Shown in pieces: positions 17,093 through 25,449 of a stretch of 63,914 nt of DNA (position 1 is its first letter; each line of letters begins with the position of its first letter). The position numbers and the translations under genes are program-made. The notes below the pieces were generated by a model. It saw only the letters and a list, made by a program, of their open reading frames with translations. It did not search any database and was not told where the DNA came from. The DNA comes from Stenotrophomonas sp. UBA2124 (GTDB lineage Bacteria; Pseudomonadota; Gammaproteobacteria; Xanthomonadales; Xanthomonadaceae), in contig DCXY01000025.1 of the NCBI GenBank assembly GCA_002329155.1, forward strand, positions 1 to 63,914, in the 5' to 3' direction.

Positions 17093-18157
17093 TCAGCCAG
17101 CCACCACAACCCGGTCACGGCCGTCGTCCTTGGCCTGGTACAGCGCGGCATCGGCGCGGCGCAGGGTGTCCTGCGGCGTTTCCCCGGCGCGGTGTGCGAC
17201 CAGGCCGACGCTGATGGTGACAGGCAGGCCGATGGGCAGCAGGCTCACCGATTCACGCAGGAACTGGCATTGCAGCTCGGCCTGCTGCAGGGGCGTGTCC
17301 GGCATCAGGATCACGAACTCCTCGCCACCGTAGCGCGCCGCCATGCCGCGGCCCGCAAACTGCGCGCGCAGCACGCCGGCCAGTTCGTTGAGCACCTTGT
17401 CGCCTTCTTCATGGCCATGGATGTCGTTGACCAGCTTGAAGTGGTCCACGTCGATGATGGCCACTGCCGGGGGTATGTCACCGGCGCGTTCGATGGATTC
17501 GCTCAATGCCGCGGCCAGCGCGCGGCGGTTCGCCAAGCCGGTCAAAGGATCGGTACGGGTCTGCTCGGACAGTTCCAGATTGGCCTGCTCCAGCTGCCGG
17601 TAGTAATCGGCCAGACGTGCCTCATACCACTCATGCTCGCTCTGGTGGCGGTCGATCTCGCCACGCAGCTTGCGCAGCTCCAGCATGCGGCCCACCTGCC
17701 GCGACAGCGCGCACAAGGCTTCGGCCTGATAGGTCTTCAGCTGCCCCGGCGCGGTGTCGAACACGCACAGGGTGCCAAGCGCATAACCATCGGTGCTCAG
17801 CAACGGCGCGCCCGCATAGAAGCGGATATGTGGCGCACCGAGTACCGCAGGGTGGTCGACGAAGCGTTTGTCCTGGTGGGTGTCCGGCACCACCATCAGC
17901 TTGTCCGGTTGCAGGATGGCATGGGCGCAGAATGCTTCCTCGCGCGGGGTCTGGCTGCCCACCAACCCCTCCTGCGCCTTGAACCACTGCCGGTCGCTGT
18001 CGATCAGCGTCACCGCGCCCATCCGCATCCCGCACAGGGTACGGGCGATCAACAGCAGGTCATCGAATTCCTGCTCGTGTGGCGTATCCAGGATGCGATA
18101 ACGCTGCAGAGCGGCAAGACGCTCGGCCTCGTTGGCGGGAGTTGGCGGTTTGATCAT
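17093..18157 (-). CDS. GAF-GGDEF diguanylate cyclase
   Basis: A 354-residue cytoplasmic protein with an N-terminal GAF domain (residues about 20-165, including SDRQWFKAQEGL and FYAGAPLLSTDGYALGTLCVFD), a short coiled linker, and a C-terminal GGDEF domain (about 190-352). The active-site loop is GGEEF in RYGGEEFVILMP, so cyclic-di-GMP synthesis is expected. The product-inhibition RxxD site five residues before the loop is absent. The GAF domain begins with the ERLAALQRYRILDTPHEQEFDDL pattern common in Pseudomonas and Xanthomonas sensor proteins. No membrane segment is present. Its ligand is unknown. Confidence 0.93.
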   Translation of the reverse strand: MIKPPTPANEAERLAALQRYRILDTPHEQEFDDLLLIARTLCGMRMGAVTLIDSDRQWFKAQEGLVGSQTPREEAFCAHAILQPDKLMVVPDTHQDKRFVDHPAVLGAPHIRFYAGAPLLSTDGYALGTLCVFDTAPGQLKTYQAEALCALSRQVGRMLELRKLRGEIDRHQSEHEWYEARLADYYRQLEQANLELSEQTRTDPLTGLANRRALAAALSESIERAGDIPPAVAIIDVDHFKLVNDIHGHEEGDKVLNELAGVLRAQFAGRGMAARYGGEEFVILMPDTPLQQAELQCQFLRESVSLLPIGLPVTISVGLVAHRAGETPQDTLRRADAALYQAKDDGRDRVVVAG

Positions 18158-18246
18158 GCGCTGCTTCTTGTGTGGCGGTGGCTGGCACCAGGAGCGCAGC
18201 AGAGTCTAGCGGTACTGCACGCACGCGCTACCGGTCAGGTCACACT

Positions 18247-18969
18247 TCACCATTCACGCTGCTGCGGCAGCAGGCCACGCAGTTCCTGTTCGGTGAGGTT
18301 GCGCCATTGGCCCGGCTTGAGCGCGCCGATCTTGATGTTGTCGATGCGCACGCGGCGCAGCTGGGTGACGCGGTAACCGAACTCGGCGGCCATCAGGCGG
18401 ATCTGCCGGTTCAAGCCCTGCTCCAGGATGATGCGGAAGCCGAACTTGGCGATGCGCGTGGCGCGGCACGGCAGCGTCATCTGGTTGTGGATGCGCACGC
18501 CGCGCGACATGCCGCGCAGGAATTCATCGGTCACCGGCTTGTTCACCGCCACCAGGTATTCCTTCTGGTGGCCGTTCTCGGCGCGCAGGATCTGGTTGAC
18601 GATGTCGCCGTTGCTGGTCATCAGGATCAGGCCTTCGGACTCCTTGTCCAGCCGGCCGATCGGAAAGATGCGCTGCTCGTGGCCCACGAAATCCACGATG
18701 TTGCCCTTCACCGCGCTTTCGGTGGTGCAGGTGATGCCCACCGGCTTGTTCAGGGCGATGTACACATGCCTGCGGCCGGTACTCTTCTGCACGGCGCGTG
18801 CGCGCAGCGGCTGCCCATCCACGCGCACCTCATCGCCTTCACCCACCACCGCGCCGGTGCCGGCGGGCATGCCGTTGACGGTGACGCGGCGGGCGCTGAT
18901 CAGTCGGTCGGCCTCGCGGCGCGAACAGAAGCCGGTTTCGGCGATGTGCTTGTTGAGTCGGTTTGTCAT
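18247..18969 (-). CDS. rluF: 23S rRNA pseudouridine synthase RluF
   Basis: A 240-residue enzyme with an N-terminal S4 RNA-binding domain (MTNRLNKHIAETGFCSRREADRLISARRVTVNG) and an RsuA/RluB-type catalytic domain. The catalytic aspartate lies in PIGRLDKESEGLILMT. The sequence matches RluF (the 2604-type synthase) through ALNKPVGITCTTESAVKGNIVDFV, HQKEYLVAVNKPVTDEFLRGMSRGV and EQGLNRQIRLMAAEFGYRV. The start at 18969 is chosen because the S4 domain begins there and GATAAT lies exactly six bases upstream, suggesting a leaderless transcript; upstream ATG codons add only a non-conserved tail. It sits between two diguanylate cyclase genes with no obvious functional link. Confidence 0.93.
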   Translation of the reverse strand: MTNRLNKHIAETGFCSRREADRLISARRVTVNGMPAGTGAVVGEGDEVRVDGQPLRARAVQKSTGRRHVYIALNKPVGITCTTESAVKGNIVDFVGHEQRIFPIGRLDKESEGLILMTSNGDIVNQILRAENGHQKEYLVAVNKPVTDEFLRGMSRGVRIHNQMTLPCRATRIAKFGFRIILEQGLNRQIRLMAAEFGYRVTQLRRVRIDNIKIGALKPGQWRNLTEQELRGLLPQQREW

Positions 18970-19020
18970 CGGCGGATTATCCGCCATCGCCAACGGCGCA
19001 GGAACCACGCACGCCTTTTT

Positions 19021-20667
19021 TCAGGTGATTTCGATGCCCTGCGCAGGCGCCACCACGCGGTTGCGGCCCTCGCGTTTGGCCTGGTACATGGCGTTGTCGG
19101 CGCGGCGCAGCAGCTCAGGCGTGCCGGCGTCGTCGGCCTGCAGTTCGGCCAGGCCGATGCTGGCGGTGACCACCAGCCCCGCATGGTTCAACCCCTGGGC
19201 CTGATGGGTGACGCGCTGGCGCAGCTGTTCCAGCCGTGGCAGTGCCTGCGCGATGCTGGCGCCCGGCAACAGGATCAGGAACTCCTCGCCGCCCATGCGG
19301 ATCACGTCATCACGGCTGCGCACGCCGGTTTCCAGGGTGCGTGCCACCGACACCAGCACCTCGTCCCCCACGTCATGGCCGTAGCGGTCGTTGATCTGCT
19401 TGAACAGGTCGATGTCCAGAAAGCCGATCGCCAAGGGCAGGCCGGCGGCGCGGGCCTGCTCGAAATATCGCTCCAGCTGGCGTAGGCCCGCGCGGCGGTT
19501 TGGCAGGCCGGTAAGCGTGTCGGTATCGGCCAGCTGGCGCATTTCGTCGCGCTGGCGGCGCAGGTGGCCCACGCTGCGGTTGAGCGGGTACGCGGCCACG
19601 ATCAGGAAGCCGGTGACCGCCAGCTGGTTGGCTTCCACCCGGTACTGCACCAGCAGGCTGTTGCCGGTGAGGTCCAGCAACACCAGCAGCAGCAGCGGCA
19701 CCACCGCCACCAGCCCGTCGATGGCATGCCTGTCGCCACGCCGCAGCGACCACAGCGCCAGCAGCACCGCGATCGCGCATACCACATCCAGGCCATGGTC
19801 CAGGCCGGTGCTCAATGCCGACAGCCAGCCAACGGGCAACAGCGGCGTAGCCGCCGCCAGCAGGCACAGCGCCGCCACCGCCACCAGCAGCCAGCGCCGC
19901 GAACCCCACAGCAGCTCGCGCCCGCCGCACAGCCACCACAGCATCCAGCTGATCACCGCAAGATTCATCGCAGACGTCGCGGCCAACCATGCCGGCGCAT
20001 CTGCACCCACCGGCAGCCACGGTTCGGGATAGCCGCTCAGGCCACTGAGCACCGCCTGCCAGACCACCAGCAGCAGGCACGCCACGATGTAGCCGAGAAA
20101 TTCGCGGCCACGGGTGGTGATGAAGCCGATGACGGCCGACAGTCCCAGCGCCAGCGCGATGGCGATGCAGGCGGTGCGGATCACCAGCCGCAGCGTGTCG
20201 TTCTGCTGCACCGGACTGGGCGCGCCGAGGCGCACGGTGGGAATCCAGCGCGCCTGCAACGGCTCTTCCCACGCCACACGGATGGGCTCCACGTCGCCCG
20301 CTTCCGGCACCACCACCATGCCGATGCCGGCACGGAAGCGCGAATCGCGCGTGCGTGCATCCTGCATGTGCCCGCAGACCTCGCGGTCACCGTGGCTGAT
20401 GAGCACTTCGCCGGAGAAGATGTTGAACACGTCCACCGCCTGCGGCGCGCCCGGCCAGCCACCCGGCGGTGCAGGAATCTCGACGGCAGGCAGCAGGTTG
20501 CGCTCGCGCTCGGCCGTACAGGGGCGAACAGGGGCCTGCTGGTTGGTGGCGGTGCCGACCAGCAGCAGATCACGCCCCGGCTCCGGAGCATCGGCCACGG
20601 CCCAGCCTGGCAGCAACAGCGCCATCACCATGAAGAGCAGGCATGCCTTCATCCAGCCGGAAACCAT
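19021..20667 (-). CDS. Membrane diguanylate cyclase with 7TM sensor region
   Basis: About 548 residues. A signal peptide or first helix (MKACLLFMVMALLLPGWAVA) is followed by a periplasmic region to about residue 170, then about seven membrane helices (about 170-370) and a GGDEF domain (about 385-545). This resembles 7TMR-DISM receptors. The catalytic loop is GGEEF in RMGGEEFLILLPG, and an RxxD inhibition site (RSRD) lies five residues before it, so the enzyme should make c-di-GMP and be feedback inhibited. The periplasmic part contains three or four cysteines (RPCTAERERN, EVCGHMQDAR) that could form disulphides. The start is uncertain between 20667 and 20652. Its ligand is unknown. Confidence 0.9.
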   Translation of the reverse strand: MVSGWMKACLLFMVMALLLPGWAVADAPEPGRDLLLVGTATNQQAPVRPCTAERERNLLPAVEIPAPPGGWPGAPQAVDVFNIFSGEVLISHGDREVCGHMQDARTRDSRFRAGIGMVVVPEAGDVEPIRVAWEEPLQARWIPTVRLGAPSPVQQNDTLRLVIRTACIAIALALGLSAVIGFITTRGREFLGYIVACLLLVVWQAVLSGLSGYPEPWLPVGADAPAWLAATSAMNLAVISWMLWWLCGGRELLWGSRRWLLVAVAALCLLAAATPLLPVGWLSALSTGLDHGLDVVCAIAVLLALWSLRRGDRHAIDGLVAVVPLLLLVLLDLTGNSLLVQYRVEANQLAVTGFLIVAAYPLNRSVGHLRRQRDEMRQLADTDTLTGLPNRRAGLRQLERYFEQARAAGLPLAIGFLDIDLFKQINDRYGHDVGDEVLVSVARTLETGVRSRDDVIRMGGEEFLILLPGASIAQALPRLEQLRQRVTHQAQGLNHAGLVVTASIGLAELQADDAGTPELLRRADNAMYQAKREGRNRVVAPAQGIEIT

Positions 20668-20830
20668 GCGCTTGTCAGGCGCTCCCCCTGCAACCACCGT
20701 CAACTTCCCTATCGCGTTTCCCCACGCGTGCCGGCGCGATTATCGCAAGAACCCGCCACCGGAATCATGTGAAGATGCCGCGCGTTCAGCTACTTTCCGC
20801 GCACATTCAGGGTTTTTCAGGGGCATCAAA

Positions 20831-20865
20831 CGCAAAACAGCCCCGAAAAACGGGGCTGTTTTGCG
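20831..20865. terminator. Bidirectional terminator
   Basis: A perfect 15-bp stem (20831-20845 with 20851-20865, loop AAAAA) with internal A and T tracts lies downstream of the helicase gene. It sits between the minus-strand helicase stop and the divergent upstream part of the diguanylate cyclase gene, and should end the helicase transcript. Confidence 0.8.
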
Positions 20866-20883
20866 ATCAGAACGGCGGGGGGC

Positions 20884-22812
20884 TCAGAAACTGCGCGGGC
20901 CGCGCGGCTTGAAACCATCCCGGCGCGGGCCACCGGTACGCGGGCCGCCCGGGCGACCGGCCGGCTTGGGGCCCTTCTGGAAGCGCGGCTTGAAGGCCGG
21001 CGCGCTGCTGCCACCGCCCTGCTCTTCGCCCGGCTCGACCTTGCGCATCTGCAACTGCTGGCCGGACACCCACACCTTCTTCAGGTGCTGCAGCACATCG
21101 CTGGGCATGTCCGCCGGCAGGTCCAGGATGGAGTGGCCATCATGGATGTCGATGCGGCCGATGTAACGGCTCTCCAGCCCCGCCTCGTTGGCGATGGCAC
21201 CGACGATGTTCGCCGGCTTCACGCCGTGGGTGTGGCCCACTTCGATGCGGTAGGTTTCCATGCCGAATTCCGGCGCGCTGCGCGGCGGCATCTCACGGCG
21301 CGGACGCTGCTCGAAGTCGCCTTCGGCACGCGGCGGACGCGGGCCACGCTCGGCATCGTCATGGCGCGGACCACGCTCGAAACGCGACGGGCGCTCGCCA
21401 CGCTCGTCACGACTGCGCGGGAAGCCACCATCACGCGGCGCACGTTCCGGACGGTCAGCACGCGGCTCACGGCGCTCGCGCACCGGCGGCGCCAGCAGGA
21501 ACGGCGTATCGCCCTGCAGCAGCTTGGCCAGCGCCGCAGCGATATCCACCGCCGGCACGTTGTTCTCGTTCTCGTAACGCTGCACCAGGTCACGGTAGAA
21601 ATCGGTATCACCAGCCGACAGCGCCTGGCTGATGCGTTCCATGAACTTGGTGACGCGGTGGTCGTTGACCGCATCCACGCTCGGCAGCTGCATTTCCTCG
21701 ATCGGCTGCCGGGTGGCGCGCTCGATCTGGCGCAGCATGCCCTTCTCGCGCGGGGTGACGAACAGGATCGCCTCACCGCTGCGACCGGCACGGCCGGTGC
21801 GGCCGATACGGTGCACGTAGCTTTCGGTGTCGTACGGAATGTCGTAGTTCAGCACATGGCTGATGCGCTCCACGTCCAGGCCGCGCGCGGCCACGTCGGT
21901 AGCCACCAGGATGTCCAGCTTGCCTTCCTTGAGCTGGCCGATGGTGCGCTCGCGCTGGGCCTGCTGCATGTCGCCATTGATGGCCGACGCAGCCAGGCCA
22001 CGGGCCTGCAGTTTCTCGGCAAGCTCCTCGGTGCCGGCCTTGGTGCGCGCGAAGATGATCATCGCGTCGAACGGCTCCACTTCCAGGATGCGGGTGAGCG
22101 CATCGAGCTTGTGCATGCCGCTGACCCACCAGTAACGCTGGCGGATGTTGGCCGAGGTGGTGGTCTTGGAGGCGATGGTCACTTCCACCGGGTCGCGCAG
22201 GTAGGTCTGCGCGATGCGCCGGATCTGCGGCGGCATGGTGGCCGAGAACAGCGCCACCTGGCGGGTTTCCGGCAGCTTCTTGAGCACGGCCTCGACATCG
22301 TCGATGAACCCCATGCGCAGCATTTCATCGGCTTCGTCCAGCACCAGCGTCTTCAGCTCGGACAGGTCCAGCGTGCCGCGGTCCAGATGGTCGATGACAC
22401 GGCCGGGGGTACCCACCACGACATGCACGCCACGGCGCAGCGCCGACAGCTGCTGGCCATAGGGCTGACCGCCGTACACCGGCAGCACGCGGAAACCGGG
22501 CATGGCCACCGAGTAGCTCTGGAACGCCTCGGCCACCTGGATGGCCAGCTCACGGGTGGGGGCCAGCACCAGCACCTGCGGCTTGGTGGCGGAAAGATTG
22601 ATGTTGGACAGCACCGGCAGCGCGAAGGCGCCGGTCTTGCCGGTGCCGGTCTGCGCCTGGCCGAGCACGTCGCGGCCTTCCAGCATCGCCGGAATGGTGG
22701 CGGCCTGGATGGGCGACGGGGTCTCGTAACCGACGTCGGCCACCGCTTTCATCACAGGCTCTGACAGGCCGAGATCTGCAAACAGCAGCGGCGCGGGGGA
22801 TTCTTGGGACAT
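20884..22812 (-). CDS. deaD: DEAD-box RNA helicase DeaD/CsdA
   Basis: A 642-residue RNA helicase. The core has the Q motif (LFADLGLSEPVMKAVADVGYETPSPIQ), Walker A AQTGTGKT, PTRELA, DEAD in LVLDEADEML, SAT, and the arginine-finger motif HRIGRTGRAGR. After the core a charged, arginine-rich linker (residues about 440-560) leads to a DbpA-type RNA-binding domain near residues 575-640 (TYRIEVGHTHGVKPANIVGAIANEAGLESRYIGRI). This layout is that of CsdA/DeaD rather than RhlE or RhlB. It unwinds RNA during ribosome assembly and mRNA decay, often at low temperature. The start at 22812 (MSQESPAPLLFADLG) follows GGAG. Confidence 0.95.
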   Translation of the reverse strand: MSQESPAPLLFADLGLSEPVMKAVADVGYETPSPIQAATIPAMLEGRDVLGQAQTGTGKTGAFALPVLSNINLSATKPQVLVLAPTRELAIQVAEAFQSYSVAMPGFRVLPVYGGQPYGQQLSALRRGVHVVVGTPGRVIDHLDRGTLDLSELKTLVLDEADEMLRMGFIDDVEAVLKKLPETRQVALFSATMPPQIRRIAQTYLRDPVEVTIASKTTTSANIRQRYWWVSGMHKLDALTRILEVEPFDAMIIFARTKAGTEELAEKLQARGLAASAINGDMQQAQRERTIGQLKEGKLDILVATDVAARGLDVERISHVLNYDIPYDTESYVHRIGRTGRAGRSGEAILFVTPREKGMLRQIERATRQPIEEMQLPSVDAVNDHRVTKFMERISQALSAGDTDFYRDLVQRYENENNVPAVDIAAALAKLLQGDTPFLLAPPVRERREPRADRPERAPRDGGFPRSRDERGERPSRFERGPRHDDAERGPRPPRAEGDFEQRPRREMPPRSAPEFGMETYRIEVGHTHGVKPANIVGAIANEAGLESRYIGRIDIHDGHSILDLPADMPSDVLQHLKKVWVSGQQLQMRKVEPGEEQGGGSSAPAFKPRFQKGPKPAGRPGGPRTGGPRRDGFKPRGPRSF

Positions 22813-22997
22813 GGAAACTCCGGGGGCACCGCCGCGAACGGGCGGGCGAAAAGACGCATATTGTGCGCCCAAGACCCCCCTGCTGTCGCGGGGCGGTCGA
22901 TTCCCGTTCAGCTGGCAACCACACCGCCCTGCCAGCCGGGCACCCCGGCCCGCCCGCATTGGCGCACAATGGCGCCCGGTTTTTCACCCTGAACCCC

Positions 22998-23219
22998 ATG
23001 CAGACCATCGATTTTGAACTGGACCGCGAGTACGTGGAACTGAAGCAGCTGCTCAAGCTCACCGACCTGGTGGCCAGCGGCGGCGAGGCCAAGATGATCA
23101 TCGGCGAAGGCCATGTCACCGTGGATGGCGCCGTTGAACTGCGCAAAGCCTGCAAGATCCGCGCGGGCCAGCAGGTGGAACTGGGCGATATGCGCATCCG
23201 CGTGCTCGCCGCCGGCTGA
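22998..23219 (+). CDS. ybcJ: S4-domain RNA-binding protein, YbcJ-like
   Basis: A 73-residue single S4 domain: MQTIDFELDREYVELKQLLKLTDLVASGGEAKMIIGEGHVTVDGAVELRKACKIRAGQQVEL. It matches E. coli YbcJ in length and in the SGGEAK and G.V.VDG.VE.RK motifs. It is thought to bind structured RNA, but its target is not established. It diverges from deaD, the gap of about 185 bp containing both promoters. It is followed by a long inverted repeat at 23246-23361. Confidence 0.88.
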   Translation: MQTIDFELDREYVELKQLLKLTDLVASGGEAKMIIGEGHVTVDGAVELRKACKIRAGQQVELGDMRIRVLAAG

Positions 23220-23245
23220 GCCGGGCAGGCCCGGCAACCGGCCGC

Positions 23246-23361
23246 CGCAGCCGTCAGGTGAATCGCGGCACCGCGCGGAACAGGCGCCACGGAGGCCTCT
23301 CCGGCACCTCGTCACGCCACCACCGGGCGCCCCCGGTGCCGCGACTCACCTGACGGCTGCG
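23246..23361. repeat. Long inverted repeat between ybcJ and ubiM
   Basis: Two 28-nt arms (23246-23273 and 23334-23361) are complementary with a single mismatch and enclose a 60-nt G+C-rich loop. It lies between convergent genes, so the transcript from either side would end in a very stable hairpin. There is no T tract, which argues against a simple intrinsic terminator. It may be a decay barrier, a small structured RNA or a miniature element; no terminal target duplication was seen. Confidence 0.7.
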
Positions 23362-23369
23362 CCCCCTGC

Positions 23370-24548
23370 CTAGGCCATGCGCTGGGTAAGGTGGCCGGCA
23401 ATCATCTTCCTGAACGGCACCAGCCCGTGCGCGGCACGCAGCGCGGCGCCCCGCAACACCCGCGCCGGCAGGCGGCTGTCGTTGTAGAGCGAGGCAATGG
23501 CATTGGTGGCTTCGTACAGCGGCCGCGTTGCCAGCCGGTGGCCACGCTCATAACGGGCCAGCAGGCTGCTGCTGGCGAAATCGGCGCCGTTGTCGGCCGC
23601 GTCGTTGATCAGCGCGCTCAGCCGCTGCTGGCTCTGCAGGCCAAAATTGAAACCATGCGCGGTAACCGGGTGCATGCCCACCGCCGCATCCCCCACCAGC
23701 GCGTAGCGCGGCCCCACCATGCGCTTGGCGTACACACCCACCAGTGGATAGGCATGGCGGGTGCTCACCGGCTGCATCTGCCCAAGACGGTGCTCGAAAA
23801 AGCCGGTGACAGCCTGGCCGAAGTGGGCATCGTCCATCGCCATCAGCTCCTGTATCTGCTGCGGCGGCAGGGTGATCACCGCCGATGCCTGGTTGCGCGG
23901 CAGCGGCAGCATGGCCAGGGTGCGCCCATAGCCGAACCACTCCCAGGCCTCGTGCTTGTGGGGCCGCTCGCACTGCAGGCGGCAGACCAGCATGGATTTG
24001 CCGAAGTCGCGCATCTGCGCGCCAATGCCCATCATCCGCCGTGTCACCGAGAAGCGGCTGTCGGCCGCCACCACCAGCCGCGCGGCCAGCTTGCGCCCAT
24101 CGGCCAGCGTCACCACGTTGGCGGCGGGGCCGGTTTCGATGGCGGCTACCGAAGTGCCATCCAGCAGCTCCAGATTTTCCTGCCCCTGCACGGCCTCCCA
24201 GGCGGCGCGACGAATCAGGTGGTTGGGCACCAGCCAGCCCAGCTCCTCCACGTTCTCGCGCTCAGCCGCAAAGCCCAGCGCAAAGGGCGAACTGCCATTC
24301 ATCACCCGCGCACTGCGCAGTGGTGAGATTTCCGCAGGGGCAATGCGCTGCCACAGGCCCATGGCCTGCATGATCTGGCGCGATGCGTGGGTGAGCGCGA
24401 TCTCGCGCCCGTCGAATGCCGGCTCGGCCAATGCGGCGGCAGGCTGCTGCTCCACAATCGCCAGCGACAGGCCGCTGCCAGCCAGGCTCCGAGCCAGGCT
24501 CAACCCAGCCGGGCCGGCTCCCACTACCAGTACATCCACCTTGCGCAT
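23370..24548 (-). CDS. ubiM: Ubiquinone hydroxylase UbiM
   Basis: A 392-residue FAD-dependent aromatic hydroxylase of the UbiH/UbiF/UbiL/UbiM family in ubiquinone biosynthesis. It has the Rossmann dinucleotide motif VVGAGPAGLSLARSLAGSG, the RFSVTRRMMG region with the DG-like segment, and GDAAVGMHPVTAHGFNFGLQS, the GD(A)A..HP motif for FAD and substrate binding. The G-M-H-P-V-T-A-H-G-F-N-F-G-L stretch is of UbiM type. UbiM-type enzymes hydroxylate one or more ring positions (the most common is C5, with C6 or C1 in some proteins); which here is not readable. The ATG at 24548 follows GGAG, five bases upstream. Confidence 0.88.
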   Translation of the reverse strand: MRKVDVLVVGAGPAGLSLARSLAGSGLSLAIVEQQPAAALAEPAFDGREIALTHASRQIMQAMGLWQRIAPAEISPLRSARVMNGSSPFALGFAAERENVEELGWLVPNHLIRRAAWEAVQGQENLELLDGTSVAAIETGPAANVVTLADGRKLAARLVVAADSRFSVTRRMMGIGAQMRDFGKSMLVCRLQCERPHKHEAWEWFGYGRTLAMLPLPRNQASAVITLPPQQIQELMAMDDAHFGQAVTGFFEHRLGQMQPVSTRHAYPLVGVYAKRMVGPRYALVGDAAVGMHPVTAHGFNFGLQSQQRLSALINDAADNGADFASSSLLARYERGHRLATRPLYEATNAIASLYNDSRLPARVLRGAALRAAHGLVPFRKMIAGHLTQRMA

Positions 24549-24688
24549 GACCGCTCCGCTTCCACACAGTGCGCCGAGCGTAGGGGGCCGTCAGTAAGAA
24601 TTCATTGATCTGGATCAGGAAGTGCGGGATGCGTGCTGGTGCTGCTTGTAGGAAAACTTGTAGGAAAACCGAAGCAACCCTTCCCCAT

Positions 24689-24771
24689 CCCTCCCCTTGC
24701 CTGCGGCAAAGGGAGGGGTGAAACGCACATGCCTGCATTTCCTTTCGCCCCCTTTAGCGCAGCGAAAGGGA
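24689..24771. repeat. Pair of short palindromic repeats
   Basis: An imperfect palindrome at 24689-24718 (CCCTCCCCTTGCC with GGCAAAGGGAGGG) and a second, weaker palindrome near 24749-24771 (CCCTTTAGCGC/GCGAAAGGG) lie between ubiM and the DUF4019 gene. They belong to the same CCCTCCCC-type family seen at 28735-28827 and 60811-61050, and resemble REP elements. Confidence 0.7.
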
Positions 24772-24799
24772 GCATTGCGAACGGCTTGCTCAAACCCAC

Positions 24800-25339
24800 T
24801 CAGTTGGTGGCCGCACGCACGCTGTAACCGGACACGCGCCACACCTTGTCCTCGTCCAGGCGGAACGACACCAGCTCGCGTACCGGCTGTGCGTTGTTGG
24901 CAAAGCGGGTGGGGAAACTGACGTTGAGGTAGATGCCTTCCGGCACGCTCGACCCGGCCGGGTACTGCACGCGGGTGATCGATGGCTTGCCGCGCGACAC
25001 CAGCGTACCGAGCTTGGCGCGGTCGCCATTGACGTTGCTGGCGAACTGGTCGCGGGTGACCGCCTTGCGGGTAACCGACGAGGCGCCATCCCACACTTCG
25101 GCGGTCTTGCTGCCATCGACCAGCTGGGCAACCCGCGTGGCGGCCTGGGTCATCTGCTGGTCCTGCTGCGCAACCTGCGCCTGCTGCGCCGCAGTAAGCG
25201 CCTGCGCGGGACGCGCACTGGCCGCAGGTGCCGCAGCCGGGGCTGTGGCGGGCTTGGCGGCCGGTGCCGGCGCTGCCGCCTGCGCCATTGCGCCACCACT
25301 GACAAGGGACAACATCATCAACAGACCACAGTGACGCAT
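24800..25339 (-). CDS. Secreted DUF4019-type protein
   Basis: A 179-residue exported protein. After the signal peptide (MRHCGLLMMLSLVSGGAMAQ) comes an alanine- and proline-rich low-complexity linker (AAAPAPAAKPATAPAAAPAASARPAQ, about 25 residues), then a globular domain with QQMTQAATRVAQLVDGSKTAEVWDGASSVTRKAV and GKPSITRVQYPAGSSVPEGIYLNVSF, ending VWRVSGYSVRAATN. The globular part resembles DUF4019, a domain of unknown function. The start at 25339 is chosen for the GGAG site six bases upstream; ATG codons at 25351 and 25354 are alternatives. Its location, probably the periplasm, is inferred from the signal peptide. Confidence 0.7.
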   Translation of the reverse strand: MRHCGLLMMLSLVSGGAMAQAAAPAPAAKPATAPAAAPAASARPAQALTAAQQAQVAQQDQQMTQAATRVAQLVDGSKTAEVWDGASSVTRKAVTRDQFASNVNGDRAKLGTLVSRGKPSITRVQYPAGSSVPEGIYLNVSFPTRFANNAQPVRELVSFRLDEDKVWRVSGYSVRAATN

Positions 25340-25449
25340 GACCAGCTCCATCATGTTTCAGTTGAAAGAAACATCATGCAAGCACGAAATCGACGGCCGT
25401 ACTACACCTTTCACACGGCCTTGCCGATAGCCTCACGCGGCCTTGCCAA

